Positions 1-9,200 of a DNA stretch of 52,377 nt are shown in pieces (position 1 is the first letter of the stretch; each line of letters starts with the position of its first letter). The stretch lies in contig JAGASR010000023.1 of the NCBI GenBank assembly GCA_017621705.1, forward strand, positions 1 to 52,377, in the 5' to 3' direction. The DNA is from Clostridia bacterium (GTDB lineage Bacteria > Bacillota > Clostridia > Oscillospirales > UBA644). A program made the position numbers and the translations under genes. The notes under the pieces are model-generated. The model searched no databases and was not told the origin of the DNA. It worked only from the letters and a program-made list of their open reading frames with translations.

Positions 1-30
1 CACTTCTACAATAATGAACGTATTCAGCTC

Positions 31-66
31 AAAACAAAACTGACACCTCTCGAAAAGCGATGTCAG
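31..66 (-). terminator. Probable intrinsic terminator, minus strand
   Basis: A 6-bp inverted repeat (CTGACA at 40-45, TGTCAG at 61-66) is followed on the minus strand by a T-rich run (complement of 31-39). It lies about 100 bp beyond the YlzJ-like gene and could end the TepA-YlzJ transcript. The stem is short, so this is moderate evidence. Nothing coding can be assigned to bases 1-30. Confidence 0.45.
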
Positions 67-110
67 TTCGTTACTTAAAATTTAATATTTTCTACCTTGG
101 GGGGTGTTTT

Positions 111-142
111 TTGTACTGTCTGTACAATTTGGGGCAGTACAA
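111..142 (+). repeat. Nested GTAC-type inverted repeats
   Basis: TTGTACTG (111-118) and CAGTACAA (135-142) form an 8-bp inverted repeat. Inside it a second pair, TTGTAC (111-116) and GTACAA (122-127), could form an alternative hairpin. A T-rich stretch follows on the plus strand, as in a plus-strand terminator, but no plus-strand gene ends here. It may be an operator or part of a terminator for a gene beyond the left edge; the role is unknown. Confidence 0.35.
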
Positions 143-167
143 TTTTCTTTTGGGGAGTATTTTTGTT

Positions 168-371
168 TTAAATATATTCTGTCGGATCTGTGGAAAAAAG
201 AATTTCGTCATCATCGTCGTCCCGTCTTCTGTAAACAGACGGGATGCCGTTTTTTACACGGATAAACATATCGTCATCCTTAAATTCTTTTTTCGCATTT
301 GTAAAAATGATCCGTTTTTTGTTTTTTGACGGCAGGATGTATTCCGATGGGGTAACAGAATGGATTATCAT
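168..371 (-). CDS. ylzJ: YlzJ-like protein
   Basis: This small 67-residue protein begins [13 protein letters not shown] and ends in a STDPTEYI block. Both resemble the Bacillus YlzJ family, whose members start with a similar hydrophobic MI-H-P-E pattern and end near STDP-(D/E)-(Y/F)-(L/I). An internal acidic run of five aspartates (about residues 51-55) is unusual. Its ATG overlaps the TGA of the TepA-like gene as ATGA (368-371), so the two are translationally coupled. In Bacillus ylzJ also follows the tepA/ymfB gene, and this synteny is the main support. The function of YlzJ is unknown. A chance ORF is less likely given the coupling and the conserved ends. Confidence 0.72.
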   Translation of the reverse strand: MIIHSVTPSEYILPSKNKKRIIFTNAKKEFKDDDMFIRVKNGIPSVYRRRDDDDDEILFSTDPTEYI

Positions 372-994
372 TTGCTCAATTCCTCCAATTTCGACAGCGC
401 CTGCTGTAAACCTCCGACTTCGTTTATCAGTCCTTCTTTTACGGCTTCTTCGCCGCCGAGCATTGTCCCGACGTCCGACATCAGCTCACCCGTTGATGTC
501 ATCAATTCTCGCAGACGTTCGGGTGAAATATTCGAGTTTTCCGTTATGAACCGTGAGATCCGCTCCTGCATTTTATCAAAATAAGAATACGTTTGCGGAA
601 CACCGACGATCAGTCCGTTCATTCGGACGGGGTGTAAAGTCATTGTTGCTGAGGGTGCGATAAACGAATATTTTGCAGATACTGCGAGCGGAACGCCGAT
701 CGAATGTCCTCCGCCGAGAACAAGCGAAACCGACGGCTTTTTCATGCTGTTTATCATTTCCGCAATCGCAAGCCCTGCTTCGACGTCACCGCCGACCGTA
801 TTGAGAATAACGAGCAGTCCTTTTATCTGATCGCTTTTTTCGATTGCAACAAGCGCAGGTATAACGTGCTCATATTTAGTTGTTTTATTTTGTGACGGAA
901 GGATATAATGTCCTTCGATCTGCCCGATTATCGTCAGACAGTGTATTCCTGCGGTCGTCACAGAACCGCTTTCTTTTATTTCTTTTTCATTCAT
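368..994 (-). CDS. tepA: TepA/ClpP-class serine protease
   Basis: This 208-residue protein has the crotonase-like ClpP fold typical of the TepA (translocation-enhancing protein, YmfB) family. The N-terminal part carries the oxyanion strand with [10 protein letters not shown] (about 65-74). The nucleophile Ser98 sits in GGHSIG and the catalytic His121 in TLHPVRM. An aspartate or other third residue should lie in the region after 150 but cannot be pinned from sequence alone. TepA proteins are cytosolic or membrane-associated peptidases proposed to clear signal peptides or aid secretion. It is the first gene of a two-gene minus-strand unit with the YlzJ-like gene, which it overlaps by 4 bases. 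It is divergent from the LGFP-like gene at 1124. No convincing sigma-A promoter was found in the 129-bp divergent gap. Confidence 0.85.
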   Translation of the reverse strand: MNEKEIKESGSVTTAGIHCLTIIGQIEGHYILPSQNKTTKYEHVIPALVAIEKSDQIKGLLVILNTVGGDVEAGLAIAEMINSMKKPSVSLVLGGGHSIGVPLAVSAKYSFIAPSATMTLHPVRMNGLIVGVPQTYSYFDKMQERISRFITENSNISPERLRELMTSTGELMSDVGTMLGGEEAVKEGLINEVGGLQQALSKLEELSK

Positions 995-1123
995 CGTGTT
1001 TTTATTTTATCGCGACTGTCCAAAAATATACACGGATTTATCTTCTTTGTCTGAAAAAAATATTGTCGACGGATATGAGATGTTTTTCTGCCGTCATTTT
1101 TCAAATAAAAAAGGAGAAATTCA

Positions 1124-2005
1124 ATGAACAGAAAAAAGATATTTTCGCGGTTTGTTATCGTTACCGTGATGCTTGTCTTTGTTATAGGCGCGGTTCCGAT
1201 GAACGCTGCGGTCGTGCCGAATTCCCAAAGTGCGACGAACACAGGTCTCGGTGCTGCCGAATACAGAGTAGGGCAGATGGGGGACGCTATCTCAAATGTC
1301 GGAAGATCTGCCGTCGATATGGCAGGAGATGCATTCTCTGCTGTTTCCGATGCATTTCAGGGAGCGTTTGACAATTTTGAAGACGGTTTCAACCCGACTT
1401 CCCATGTTGTAAACGAAAACGGCTATTATTCCCAGACTTATTCCAACGCAAGCGGACGAAACGCATCGATCTATGTCGATAAAAATAATAAGGCATATTC
1501 CGTAAATTATCCTATTTACGATGCGTGGGATACGGTCGGCGGAATCGAGAAAACAGGTTATCCTATTGCCGATGCGTATGAGGTCGATAATGAATATTAT
1601 CAGAATTTCACTAACGGTTATGTCCGTTACGCCGATGATAACGATGTATCGTTCGTTCCTTCCAAAAGAGTAAACGAACGTGGTATGGAAATGACGGATA
1701 ACACAGCATCCCGTGCTCGCGATAATGCAAATAGCTCATCTTCAAACGATGTTCCGTTCAGAAAAACGAACGATAATGCCGTAAAAAACAATAATATGGC
1801 GAACAATAACGGCGACACATCTGCGCGTAATACAGATCATCAAAAACTTTCAGGTACGGGGGCCGATGCTTCGGGCAGAGCGGGAAGTCTTGAGAGTACG
1901 AGCGGTGCAAGGCCTTTGATGTCGATCGTCGGTATCGTTATCCTTGCGGCAGTCATAATTTTATTGGTCTCTCTTTCAGTCGCCGCCTCGAAAAATAACG
2001 GTTAA
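1124..2005 (+). CDS. Secreted membrane-anchored protein with LGFP-like repeat
   Basis: The start is supported by AAGGAG upstream of ATG. Residues 1-28 form a signal peptide (MNRKK, then a hydrophobic core ending near MNAA). An Ala/Gly/Asp-rich stretch follows. Around residues 125-170 one LGFP-like unit is visible (YPIYDAWDTVGGIEKTGYPI, then a NGYVRYADD block). LGFP repeats are found in cell-wall-associated proteins of Gram-positive bacteria. An Asn/Ser-rich linker leads to a C-terminal membrane segment (about 264-287), so most of the protein should be outside the cell. The gene overlaps or abuts the next reading frame, which is in +1 phase and encodes a CHAP-like domain. Together they may form one surface unit or even one protein (see findings). 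The exact function is unknown. Confidence 0.75.
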   Translation: MNRKKIFSRFVIVTVMLVFVIGAVPMNAAVVPNSQSATNTGLGAAEYRVGQMGDAISNVGRSAVDMAGDAFSAVSDAFQGAFDNFEDGFNPTSHVVNENGYYSQTYSNASGRNASIYVDKNNKAYSVNYPIYDAWDTVGGIEKTGYPIADAYEVDNEYYQNFTNGYVRYADDNDVSFVPSKRVNERGMEMTDNTASRARDNANSSSSNDVPFRKTNDNAVKNNNMANNNGDTSARNTDHQKLSGTGADASGRAGSLESTSGARPLMSIVGIVILAAVIILLVSLSVAASKNNG

Positions 2006-2072
2006 CGGATCTTCCCCATACCGATCGTCCGATCTGTTTCGGGCGGCAATTATTGCATCAGCGCTTTTCTTT

Positions 2073-2819
2073 TTGCTTGTCACTTTGGATAATATCGATC
2101 TTTCCGTATCGGATACACCTTTGACGGAAGAAGAACCACCGAAACCTCCTTTTCTTGATGCAATTCCCGAGCAGGTGATTACGGAAACCGTTCCCAATGA
2201 TGATCCTACGGAAGAAATTCCCGAACCGAATATCCCCGAAGAAAATACGGAAAACAATACGGAAGATCTGCCCGATGAAGTTCCCGAAGAAGAACCGCAA
2301 AGAGCTCGTTCTGAGGCCTCTGTTGAGATAATTACCGAATTTCTTTCTGTTGCGATCGAGCAGGAGGGGTATTATCACAACGGAGCAAATACGAAATTTA
2401 CAGGCAATTTCGATTACAACGGCCCCGATGAATGGAGTGCGGAATTTCTTTCGTGGTGCATCGGCAAAACGGGCGAGAAATTTTCCGTTCAGCTCGGCGG
2501 TGATATGTTCCCGTGGTCGGATTCCGTGACAGATTTCTTTTTATGGTTTATTTCTCACGGACTTTTCGATGACAGCGGTGAATTTATTCCATGGGGCGGC
2601 GACTATGTCTTTTTAGATTTTGATCTTGACGGATTGATCGACAGGGTAGGGCTCGTAACGGAAGTACGGACGGTTTCGACTTTCGATCTTTTCGGAAAAC
2701 CGACGGAAGAAACGACACTTCGTATTCTTTGCGGAAATATGCCGAAAAGCAAAAAGATCGAACGGTTTGATCTTACTGTAAACGATCCGTCAGTCATGGG
2801 CTTCGGTGTCATAAATTAA
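2073..2819 (+). CDS. Membrane-linked protein with degenerate CHAP-like domain
   Basis: The reading frame is open from about 1959. The first usable codon of the usual kind is TTG at 2073, which has no Shine-Dalgarno. The in-frame stretch just upstream encodes basic residues and a hydrophobic helix (AAIIASALFFLLVTL) that looks like a genuine membrane anchor, so the true start is probably earlier. Residues 15-75 are a Pro/Glu/Asp-rich linker. The C-terminal part aligns by eye with CHAP amidase domains: EWSAEFLSWCIG corresponds to the WCA-F-SW motif, and GDYVFLDFDLDG then DRVGLVTEV to the GD-F then HVGIV motif. The catalytic Cys is Ser and the catalytic His is Arg, so it is unlikely to hydrolyse peptidoglycan and may only bind it. 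It ends at a strong terminator. Confidence 0.7.
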   Translation: MLVTLDNIDLSVSDTPLTEEEPPKPPFLDAIPEQVITETVPNDDPTEEIPEPNIPEENTENNTEDLPDEVPEEEPQRARSEASVEIITEFLSVAIEQEGYYHNGANTKFTGNFDYNGPDEWSAEFLSWCIGKTGEKFSVQLGGDMFPWSDSVTDFFLWFISHGLFDDSGEFIPWGGDYVFLDFDLDGLIDRVGLVTEVRTVSTFDLFGKPTEETTLRILCGNMPKSKKIERFDLTVNDPSVMGFGVIN

Positions 2820-2856
2820 AATAACCCGTTTGATTTTTATCAAACGGGTTATTTTT
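2820..2856. terminator. Bidirectional intrinsic terminator
   Basis: A perfect 15-bp stem (2820-2834 with 2839-2853) closes on a TTTT loop. A-rich and T-rich flanks lie on both sides. It sits between the convergent ends of the CHAP-like gene (plus) and the metallophosphoesterase (minus) and can serve both. Confidence 0.92.
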
Positions 2857-3876
2857 CTATTCATAATCTTCGGGAGTCATCAGATGAGTAACATCAACGT
2901 ATTCGTGGCGAAGCTCGGAGTTGCCGTCGGCTTTTATGCTGATGACTGTGCCGCCGTTAAGCGGATATTTCCATGGATGAACCTTGCCTGTTTTTAACGC
3001 AAAAGCAAGATTTACACCCTCATAGCATATTACCGTATTATCCAGATGCACGTGACCGACAAGGACATTCTGCGTGATGCCCATTTCCTTTATTGCGGCA
3101 AAAACTCCGTCGTCATATGGATAGCATGCAATATCGCCTTCTTCGTATTTAACGCCGAAAGAGTTCTCATATCCGGGATTCCAGCATTCCGTTCCGTAGC
3201 TTTCCTCAACGGATATTGCCGTCGTATCTATGTTCGGTTTGAACGCCGCAAGATACGCATCCTGGTAAGCATGGATGGGAATATGCATGAGCATGGAGCT
3301 ATGCGTACAGCCCTGATCCTTGAGCATTTTTGCCTGCTCTTTGTACCACTCGATCTGCGCTTCGTTCAGCTTATCGTAGTAAAAATGTTTGACACCCTGC
3401 TCATCGGGAAGCCATACGCAGTTATGAGAGTCTATCATAAAAAGCGTATGAACGGGTTTTCCATCCTTTGTTATCCCGATAAGATAGTTGCCGTTTCCGA
3501 GCGCAGGATCACCGTCTTCATGGAAGAAATACTTTTTACTGCGATAATAGGGGAGGATCTTGTAAACAAATGCAATACGTTCTTCGGGATCCTGCTGATC
3601 GTGATTTCCCCAGACAACACACCAAGGTATGCCGAATTGATCCATATAGTCCGCGAATTTCGGATATGCTTTCGGCTGATCCGCCATTGAAAGGTCACCT
3701 GTTATTGTTATAAGCTCGGGTTTGACTCTTTCGATAAGCGTTCTGATTGTATGATCCATGATTGCATACGAGTTGTCATACTCCGGATCGTTCGGGTCGT
3801 AGTGACATTCGTTTAACTGCATATCGGTTATATTTAGAACGGTAAATTCGTCCCGTTTCATTTCAAAAGTGAACAT
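2857..3876 (-). CDS. Calcineurin-like metallophosphoesterase
   Basis: This 339-residue protein has the ordered motifs of a dinuclear metallophosphoesterase: TDMQL (about 17-21), TGDLS (about 59-63), GNHDQ (about 90-94), LMHIPIH (about 197-203) and GHVH (near 275). The first motif reads D-M-Q instead of the common D-x-H, a variant seen in purple-acid-phosphatase/Dcr2-like relatives; this family placement is from memory. No signal peptide is seen, so it is probably cytosolic. The start has AAAGGAG upstream. It follows the GH78 gene by 26 bp and is probably co-transcribed, which suggests a role in processing a phosphorylated or sugar-linked product, but the substrate cannot be told from sequence. 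Confidence 0.85.
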   Translation of the reverse strand: MFTFEMKRDEFTVLNITDMQLNECHYDPNDPEYDNSYAIMDHTIRTLIERVKPELITITGDLSMADQPKAYPKFADYMDQFGIPWCVVWGNHDQQDPEERIAFVYKILPYYRSKKYFFHEDGDPALGNGNYLIGITKDGKPVHTLFMIDSHNCVWLPDEQGVKHFYYDKLNEAQIEWYKEQAKMLKDQGCTHSSMLMHIPIHAYQDAYLAAFKPNIDTTAISVEESYGTECWNPGYENSFGVKYEEGDIACYPYDDGVFAAIKEMGITQNVLVGHVHLDNTVICYEGVNLAFALKTGKVHPWKYPLNGGTVISIKADGNSELRHEYVDVTHLMTPEDYE

Positions 3877-3902
3877 TTTTTTCTCTCCTTTTAACGGAAA
3901 GC

Positions 3903-6101
3903 TTATATTTTGATTTCGTTTACGCCTTCGCTGAGTACGGTTTCGTTGTTTTCATATCTGAATACAGCCTTCGTGCCTTTGGGGATCGTTATGCTGAAGC
4001 AGACCGTATCCGCGTCTTTTTTGTAGCTTACGCCAACTGTGCCGTTGACCGTATCGATACTTCCCGACATATGCTCAAATCTCGATACTGCCTGCGGTGC
4101 GATTACGAGATCAACATATCCCGCACTGCTTTCTGTCTGCTTAATGCCGAGCAGATATTCAAAGAAACATGCAACGGGAGCGCCGAACATCGGGTGGCTG
4201 TATGATCTTGAGCGTTCTGTATCCCAATATTCAAGGAACGATGTCGCACCGATCTTTCTCCAATGTTCGAAGCCCTGCGGACCGTCGTTTTCAAGAAGAT
4301 CGACCGCAAGATCAGCGTTTCCTCCTTCGAATAATACTCGAGTAACGATATCCGTTCCGAAAATACCCGTATCGTACCAGCCTAAAAGCTTATAATATTC
4401 GACAAGGAAGTTGTAAGTGTTCTTTGTTCCGAGACCGATATCAAGTGCAAAAGCATTTGCACCCTGTGCGTTCATTAAGAAAGCTTCTCCGAAAGGATTG
4501 AAGTATGCGGCTTTGAATGCTTTTTTGCGATAATTTATCTTTTCTTCATATTCTTCCAGATCTTCGTTTTTACCGATAATTTCAGCGATTTTGCGAAGAG
4601 TTACGAGCGATTTTATCATAAAATAAGTGTTTACCATCGGTGCTGGAATGATAAACTGACCGCCGAAATGTTTCTGCTTTTCAGGATAGAGAATAACGGG
4701 ACAGCACCAGTCACCGAGACACCATGCACCTTCTTTATCGCTTGTTACAAGGCCGAATTCCGAGTGCTCTTCAAGATAATCGATATATCTGCGCATATTA
4801 TCGTAGTATTTTTCGAGTATCTTAACATCGCCGTAGTGTCTGTAAATCTGATAGGGGACTTCGACTATCGCACATCCCCAGCCGCCGGGACCGCCGCCGC
4901 TGCTGATATACGGAGCCGTATACTGGATATGGCCGCTTAATTTGTCTTGACAGTCCGCAATATCCTGAGCCCATTTTTCGTAAAAGGCTTTAGCATCCAA
5001 TGTGTATAATGCGGCGTTGCATGTAAGCTGACCGTCACCGGTATAGCCACGGCGTTCGATATGCGGACAGTCGGAAGGATGACCGGTGTGCATATTGCAA
5101 AGCATTGTATGCTTGAAAGTGTTGTAGATCCAGTTGATTGTCTCGTTATCGCATTCAAAAGTCGATGCGGATTTAACGTTTGCATGAACAACTTTTACGC
5201 ATTTCGGTTCTGCGTTGCCGATAACTTCAAAATATCTGAAACCGAACCATGTGAATTCGGGCTGGACGGTTTTCTTCTGTCCGTCGCAAACTATTCTGAA
5301 TTCCTGACCGTGAATATGAGTTTTGTCAAGCTTTTTATCTGCCGCAAGATGCTCGCAGAAACGAACGGTTACCACGCTTCCTTTTTCTCCGTTTATTTCA
5401 ATAACGGGATAACCTACTGTATTCAAACCGCAGTCGTAAATTACGCCTTCGTCACCGTTTCCGATGACTTTGACGGGAAGCTCTTCGATCAAAGTATCTG
5501 TCGGACAGTCTGTGGTGCAATATTCGGTGTCAAGCTCTTCGGTGCATACTGCATTTTGCCATGAGCTGTCGTCAAAATCCGTATCGAAATAATTTTTGGC
5601 TTCGAGATAGTTGTGGTGTTCGTGGGTTGTAAAACGGTAATTCTCGATAAATCCGTTGCTGATTTTGCAGTTTTCATCCGAACCGTACGATTTAACGCCG
5701 TTTACGTCTTCGACTTCGATGCTGTAAATTGCTTTCGGAAGACCGAAAATGCGGCAATAATGCGTGTACCAACCGCCGCCGTAATGAATTGCTATCGAGT
5801 TTTTGCCGTTTTTGACAAAAGAAGTTATATCAAATTGCGGAACGTATATTCTGTGGCCCGAAAGAATTTCATCTTTCGGATCGCAGCTTTGTTCGTAGTC
5901 AGAAGATAAAGGCAGGAATGTATCGGGATTTATGCATTTGCCGTTAATGTAGCATTTGAAAAAACCGAGACCGAGAATGTTGAGCGAAACTTTTTTTGCG
6001 TTTTCAGCGTTGAAATATCCGCGGATTATCGCAAAAGAGTCTGTTTTGCGTTCGGATGCGCCGATCCATTTTGAGTCTTTGAAGAAGTATTTCTGATTCA
6101 T
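3903..6101 (-). CDS. Alpha-L-rhamnosidase, GH78 family
   Basis: This 732-residue protein has the bacterial rhamnosidase layout. N-terminal beta-sandwich carbohydrate-binding regions carry the NxxGLGF(F)KCYINGK and GGGWY patterns (about 40-135). An (alpha/alpha)6 catalytic domain with PSDCPHIERRGYTGDGQ near residue 342 follows; this block corresponds to the family's D-ER-GWTGD(A/G) motif containing acidic catalytic residues. A C-terminal beta-sandwich ends the protein. GH78 enzymes release terminal L-rhamnose from plant glycosides and pectic polymers. There is no signal peptide, so it probably acts in the cytosol on imported oligosaccharides. The start is set by GAGGAG seven bases before ATG. 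It is the first gene of a two-gene unit with the metallophosphoesterase. Confidence 0.88.
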   Translation of the reverse strand: MNQKYFFKDSKWIGASERKTDSFAIIRGYFNAENAKKVSLNILGLGFFKCYINGKCINPDTFLPLSSDYEQSCDPKDEILSGHRIYVPQFDITSFVKNGKNSIAIHYGGGWYTHYCRIFGLPKAIYSIEVEDVNGVKSYGSDENCKISNGFIENYRFTTHEHHNYLEAKNYFDTDFDDSSWQNAVCTEELDTEYCTTDCPTDTLIEELPVKVIGNGDEGVIYDCGLNTVGYPVIEINGEKGSVVTVRFCEHLAADKKLDKTHIHGQEFRIVCDGQKKTVQPEFTWFGFRYFEVIGNAEPKCVKVVHANVKSASTFECDNETINWIYNTFKHTMLCNMHTGHPSDCPHIERRGYTGDGQLTCNAALYTLDAKAFYEKWAQDIADCQDKLSGHIQYTAPYISSGGGPGGWGCAIVEVPYQIYRHYGDVKILEKYYDNMRRYIDYLEEHSEFGLVTSDKEGAWCLGDWCCPVILYPEKQKHFGGQFIIPAPMVNTYFMIKSLVTLRKIAEIIGKNEDLEEYEEKINYRKKAFKAAYFNPFGEAFLMNAQGANAFALDIGLGTKNTYNFLVEYYKLLGWYDTGIFGTDIVTRVLFEGGNADLAVDLLENDGPQGFEHWRKIGATSFLEYWDTERSRSYSHPMFGAPVACFFEYLLGIKQTESSAGYVDLVIAPQAVSRFEHMSGSIDTVNGTVGVSYKKDADTVCFSITIPKGTKAVFRYENNETVLSEGVNEIKI

Positions 6102-6120
6102 AACAGTTCTCCTCGCTGTT

Positions 6121-6156
6121 AAAAAGAACGGTGCAACCTTTCGGTCACACCGTTCT
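6121..6156 (-). terminator. Intrinsic terminator after PFOR gene
   Basis: A 9-bp stem (6125-6133 with 6148-6156), extended by AACC/GGT inside, is followed on the minus strand by a T-run (complement of 6121-6125). It lies 50 bp beyond the PFOR stop and just upstream of the rhamnosidase ribosome-binding site. Because no clear promoter was found for the rhamnosidase, some read-through may feed it. Confidence 0.85.
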
Positions 6157-6208
6157 GCAATATAATTGGTTACTTTATTAAGCGTACCGTCATTTGCCGA
6201 ATATTCAA

Positions 6209-9200
6209 TTATTTATTGAAAAATTCCTGCTGTCTGACAAGGTTTTCGTACTTCTCTTTAGCCTGAGCCTGAGCAGTCTTGAAGAGTTCTTCAGCTCTTT
6301 CGGGGAATTTGAGAGCAAGGCTGGAGTAACGGGTTTCGCTCTTGATGAAGTCGATGTAGTCTCCGGTAGGAGCTTTGCAGTCGATGGTAAGAGGATTCTT
6401 GCCTTCTGCTTTTGCAGCGGGGTTGAATCTGAAGGTCTGCCAATAACCTGCTTCTACAGCTTTCTTCATTTCGCTCTGGCAGTTGGTCATACCGCCTTTA
6501 ACACCGTGCATTTCGCAGGGTGCGTAGCCGATAACGATGGAAGGACCGTTGTAAGCTTCAGCTTCGGTAAGTGCTTTGATGGTCTGGTTCATGTCGGAGC
6601 CCATAGCGATCTGAGCAACATAAACGTAACCGTAAGACATAGCGATCTGAGCGAGGTCTTTCTTCTTGATTGCTTTACCTGCAGCAGCAAACTGAGCAAC
6701 CTGACCTACCTGAGAAGACTTGGAAGCCTGTCCGCCGGTGTTGGAGTAAACTTCGGTATCGAATACCATGATGTTTACGTCTTCGCCGGAAGCGATAACG
6801 TGGTCAAGACCGCCGAAACCGATATCGTAAGCCCAACCGTCGCCACCGAAGATCCAGATGGATTTCTTAGCGAGGAAGTCTTTTTCTGCGAGGATAGCGG
6901 GTGCTACGGGGCAACCTGCTTCAGCAGCTTTTTCGAGTTCAACGATAAGAGCAGCGGTAGCAGCCTGGTTAGCTTTGCCGTTGTCTTTGGTATCAAGGTA
7001 TGCCTGAGCAGCAGCTTTGAATTCGTCGGATGCTTTATCGGAAGCCATCATTTCTTCAACTTTGCCCATGAGTCTGTTGCGGATGGTCTTCTGGCCGAGG
7101 TAAATACCGAGACCGTGTTCAGCGTTGTCTTCGAAGAGGGAGTTAGCCCAAGCCGGACCCTTGCCGCTGTCGCGGTTAACGGTGTACGGAGTGGAGGGTG
7201 CAGAACCGCCCCAAATGGAAGAACAACCGGTAGCGTTGGAAATATACATTCTTTCGCCGAAGAGCTGAGTGATGAGTCTTGCATAAGAGGTTTCAGCACA
7301 ACCTGCGCAGGAGCCGGAGAATTCGAGGAGGGGCTGATTGAACTGGCTGCCCTTGATGGTGGTGTCAGCGAACGGAGTTTCTTTCTTGGTTACGTTTGCA
7401 ACACAGTAATCGAATGCTGCCTGCTGAGCTGCCTGGCTTTCCTGGGGAACCATCTTGAGTGCTTTTTCTTTGGAGGGACATACGCCTACGCAAAGACCGC
7501 AACCCATACAGTCGAGGGGAGATACAGCCATGGTGAACTTGTATTCTTCACAGCCTTTGCCCTTCATCTGAGCGAGTTTTGCAGACTTGGGAGCAGCTTT
7601 TACTTCGTTAGCATCGAGAGCGAACGGACGGAGTGTAGCGTGAGGACATACGTAAGCACACTGGTTACACTGGATACAGTTTTCGGGAATCCATTCGGGT
7701 ACGTCAACTGCAACACCGCGTTTTTCGTATGCAGCAGCGCCCTGGGGGAAGGAACCGTCAACGTGGTTAACGAATTTAGATACGGGGAGAGCGTCGCCGT
7801 CCATCTTGGAAACGGGAACAACGATCTCACGTACGAATTCGACAACGTCTTCACGGTCGCCGGTGATCTTGGATTTAACATTCTTAACTTTGATGTTTTT
7901 CCAAGCTTCGGGAACTTCAACTTTAACAATAGCTTCAACGCCTGCGTCGATAGCTTTGTAGTTCATGTTAACAACTTCTTCGCCCTTCTTGGAGTAGGAC
8001 TTGTAAGCTGCCTGCTTCATGTATTCGATAGCCTGATCCATCGGCAGGATGTTTGCAAGAGCAAAGAAAGCAGACTGGAGAATGGTGTTGGTACGTTTGC
8101 CCATACCGATCTCACGAGCTTTGTCGATAGCGTTAACAATGTAGAACTGAACATTGTTGTCTGCGATATATTTCTTGGTTTCGTCGGGAAGATGTTTTTC
8201 AACTTCTTCGGGAGTCCACTGGCAGTTAAGAAGGAAGGTACCGCCGGGTTTAACGTCGCGTACGATCTTGTAGCCCTTAACAATGTAAGAGGGGTTGTGG
8301 CAAGCAACAAAGTCAGCCTTGGTAATATAATAAGAAGATTTGATCTGGCTGTCACCGAAACGGAGGTGAGAAATGGTTATACCGCCGGTCTTCTTGGAGT
8401 CATACTGGAAGTATGCCTGAATGAATTTGTCGGTATGGTCGCCGATGATCTTGATGGAGTTTTTGTTAGCACCGACAGTACCGTCGCCGCCGAGACCCCA
8501 GAATTTGCAGCTGATAGTGCCCTTGGGAGCAGTATCGGGAGCTTCTTTCTCGTTAAGAGAGAGGTTGGTAACGTCGTCGTTGATACCGATGGTGAAGCTG
8601 TTTTTCGGTTCTCTCTTCTTGAGGTTTTCAAATACTGCGAAAACGCTTGCGGGAGGAGTATCTTTGGAACCGAGACCGTAACGGCCGCCTACAACTTTAG
8701 CTTTTCTGCCGAGAGTTGCAAGAGCAGTAACAACGTCAAGATAAAGAGGTTCGCCGAGAGAACCGGGTTCTTTGGTTCTGTCGAGAACAGCGATCTTCTT
8801 AACGGTTTCGGGAAGAGCAGCAACGAGTTTGTCAGCTCTGAAGGGTCTGTAAAGACGAACTTTAACGAGACCTACTTTTTCGCCGTTAGCGTTCATATAG
8901 TCGATAACTTCTTCTGCTACGTCGCAGATAGAGCCCATAGCGATGATAACTCTTTCAGCATCGGGTGCGCCGTAGTAGTTGAAGAGCTGATAGTTGGTGC
9001 CGAGCTTAGCGTTAACTTTGCCCATGTATTCTTCAACGATTTCGGGAAGAGCATCGTAGTATACGTTGCAAGCTTCTCTGTGCTGGAAGAAGATGTCACC
9101 GTTTTCAGCGGAGCCTTTAAGGATAGGATGCTCGGGGTTGAGTGCTCTGTTTCTGAATGCTGCGATAGCATCTTTATCTGCCATTTCAGCGAGATCAGCG

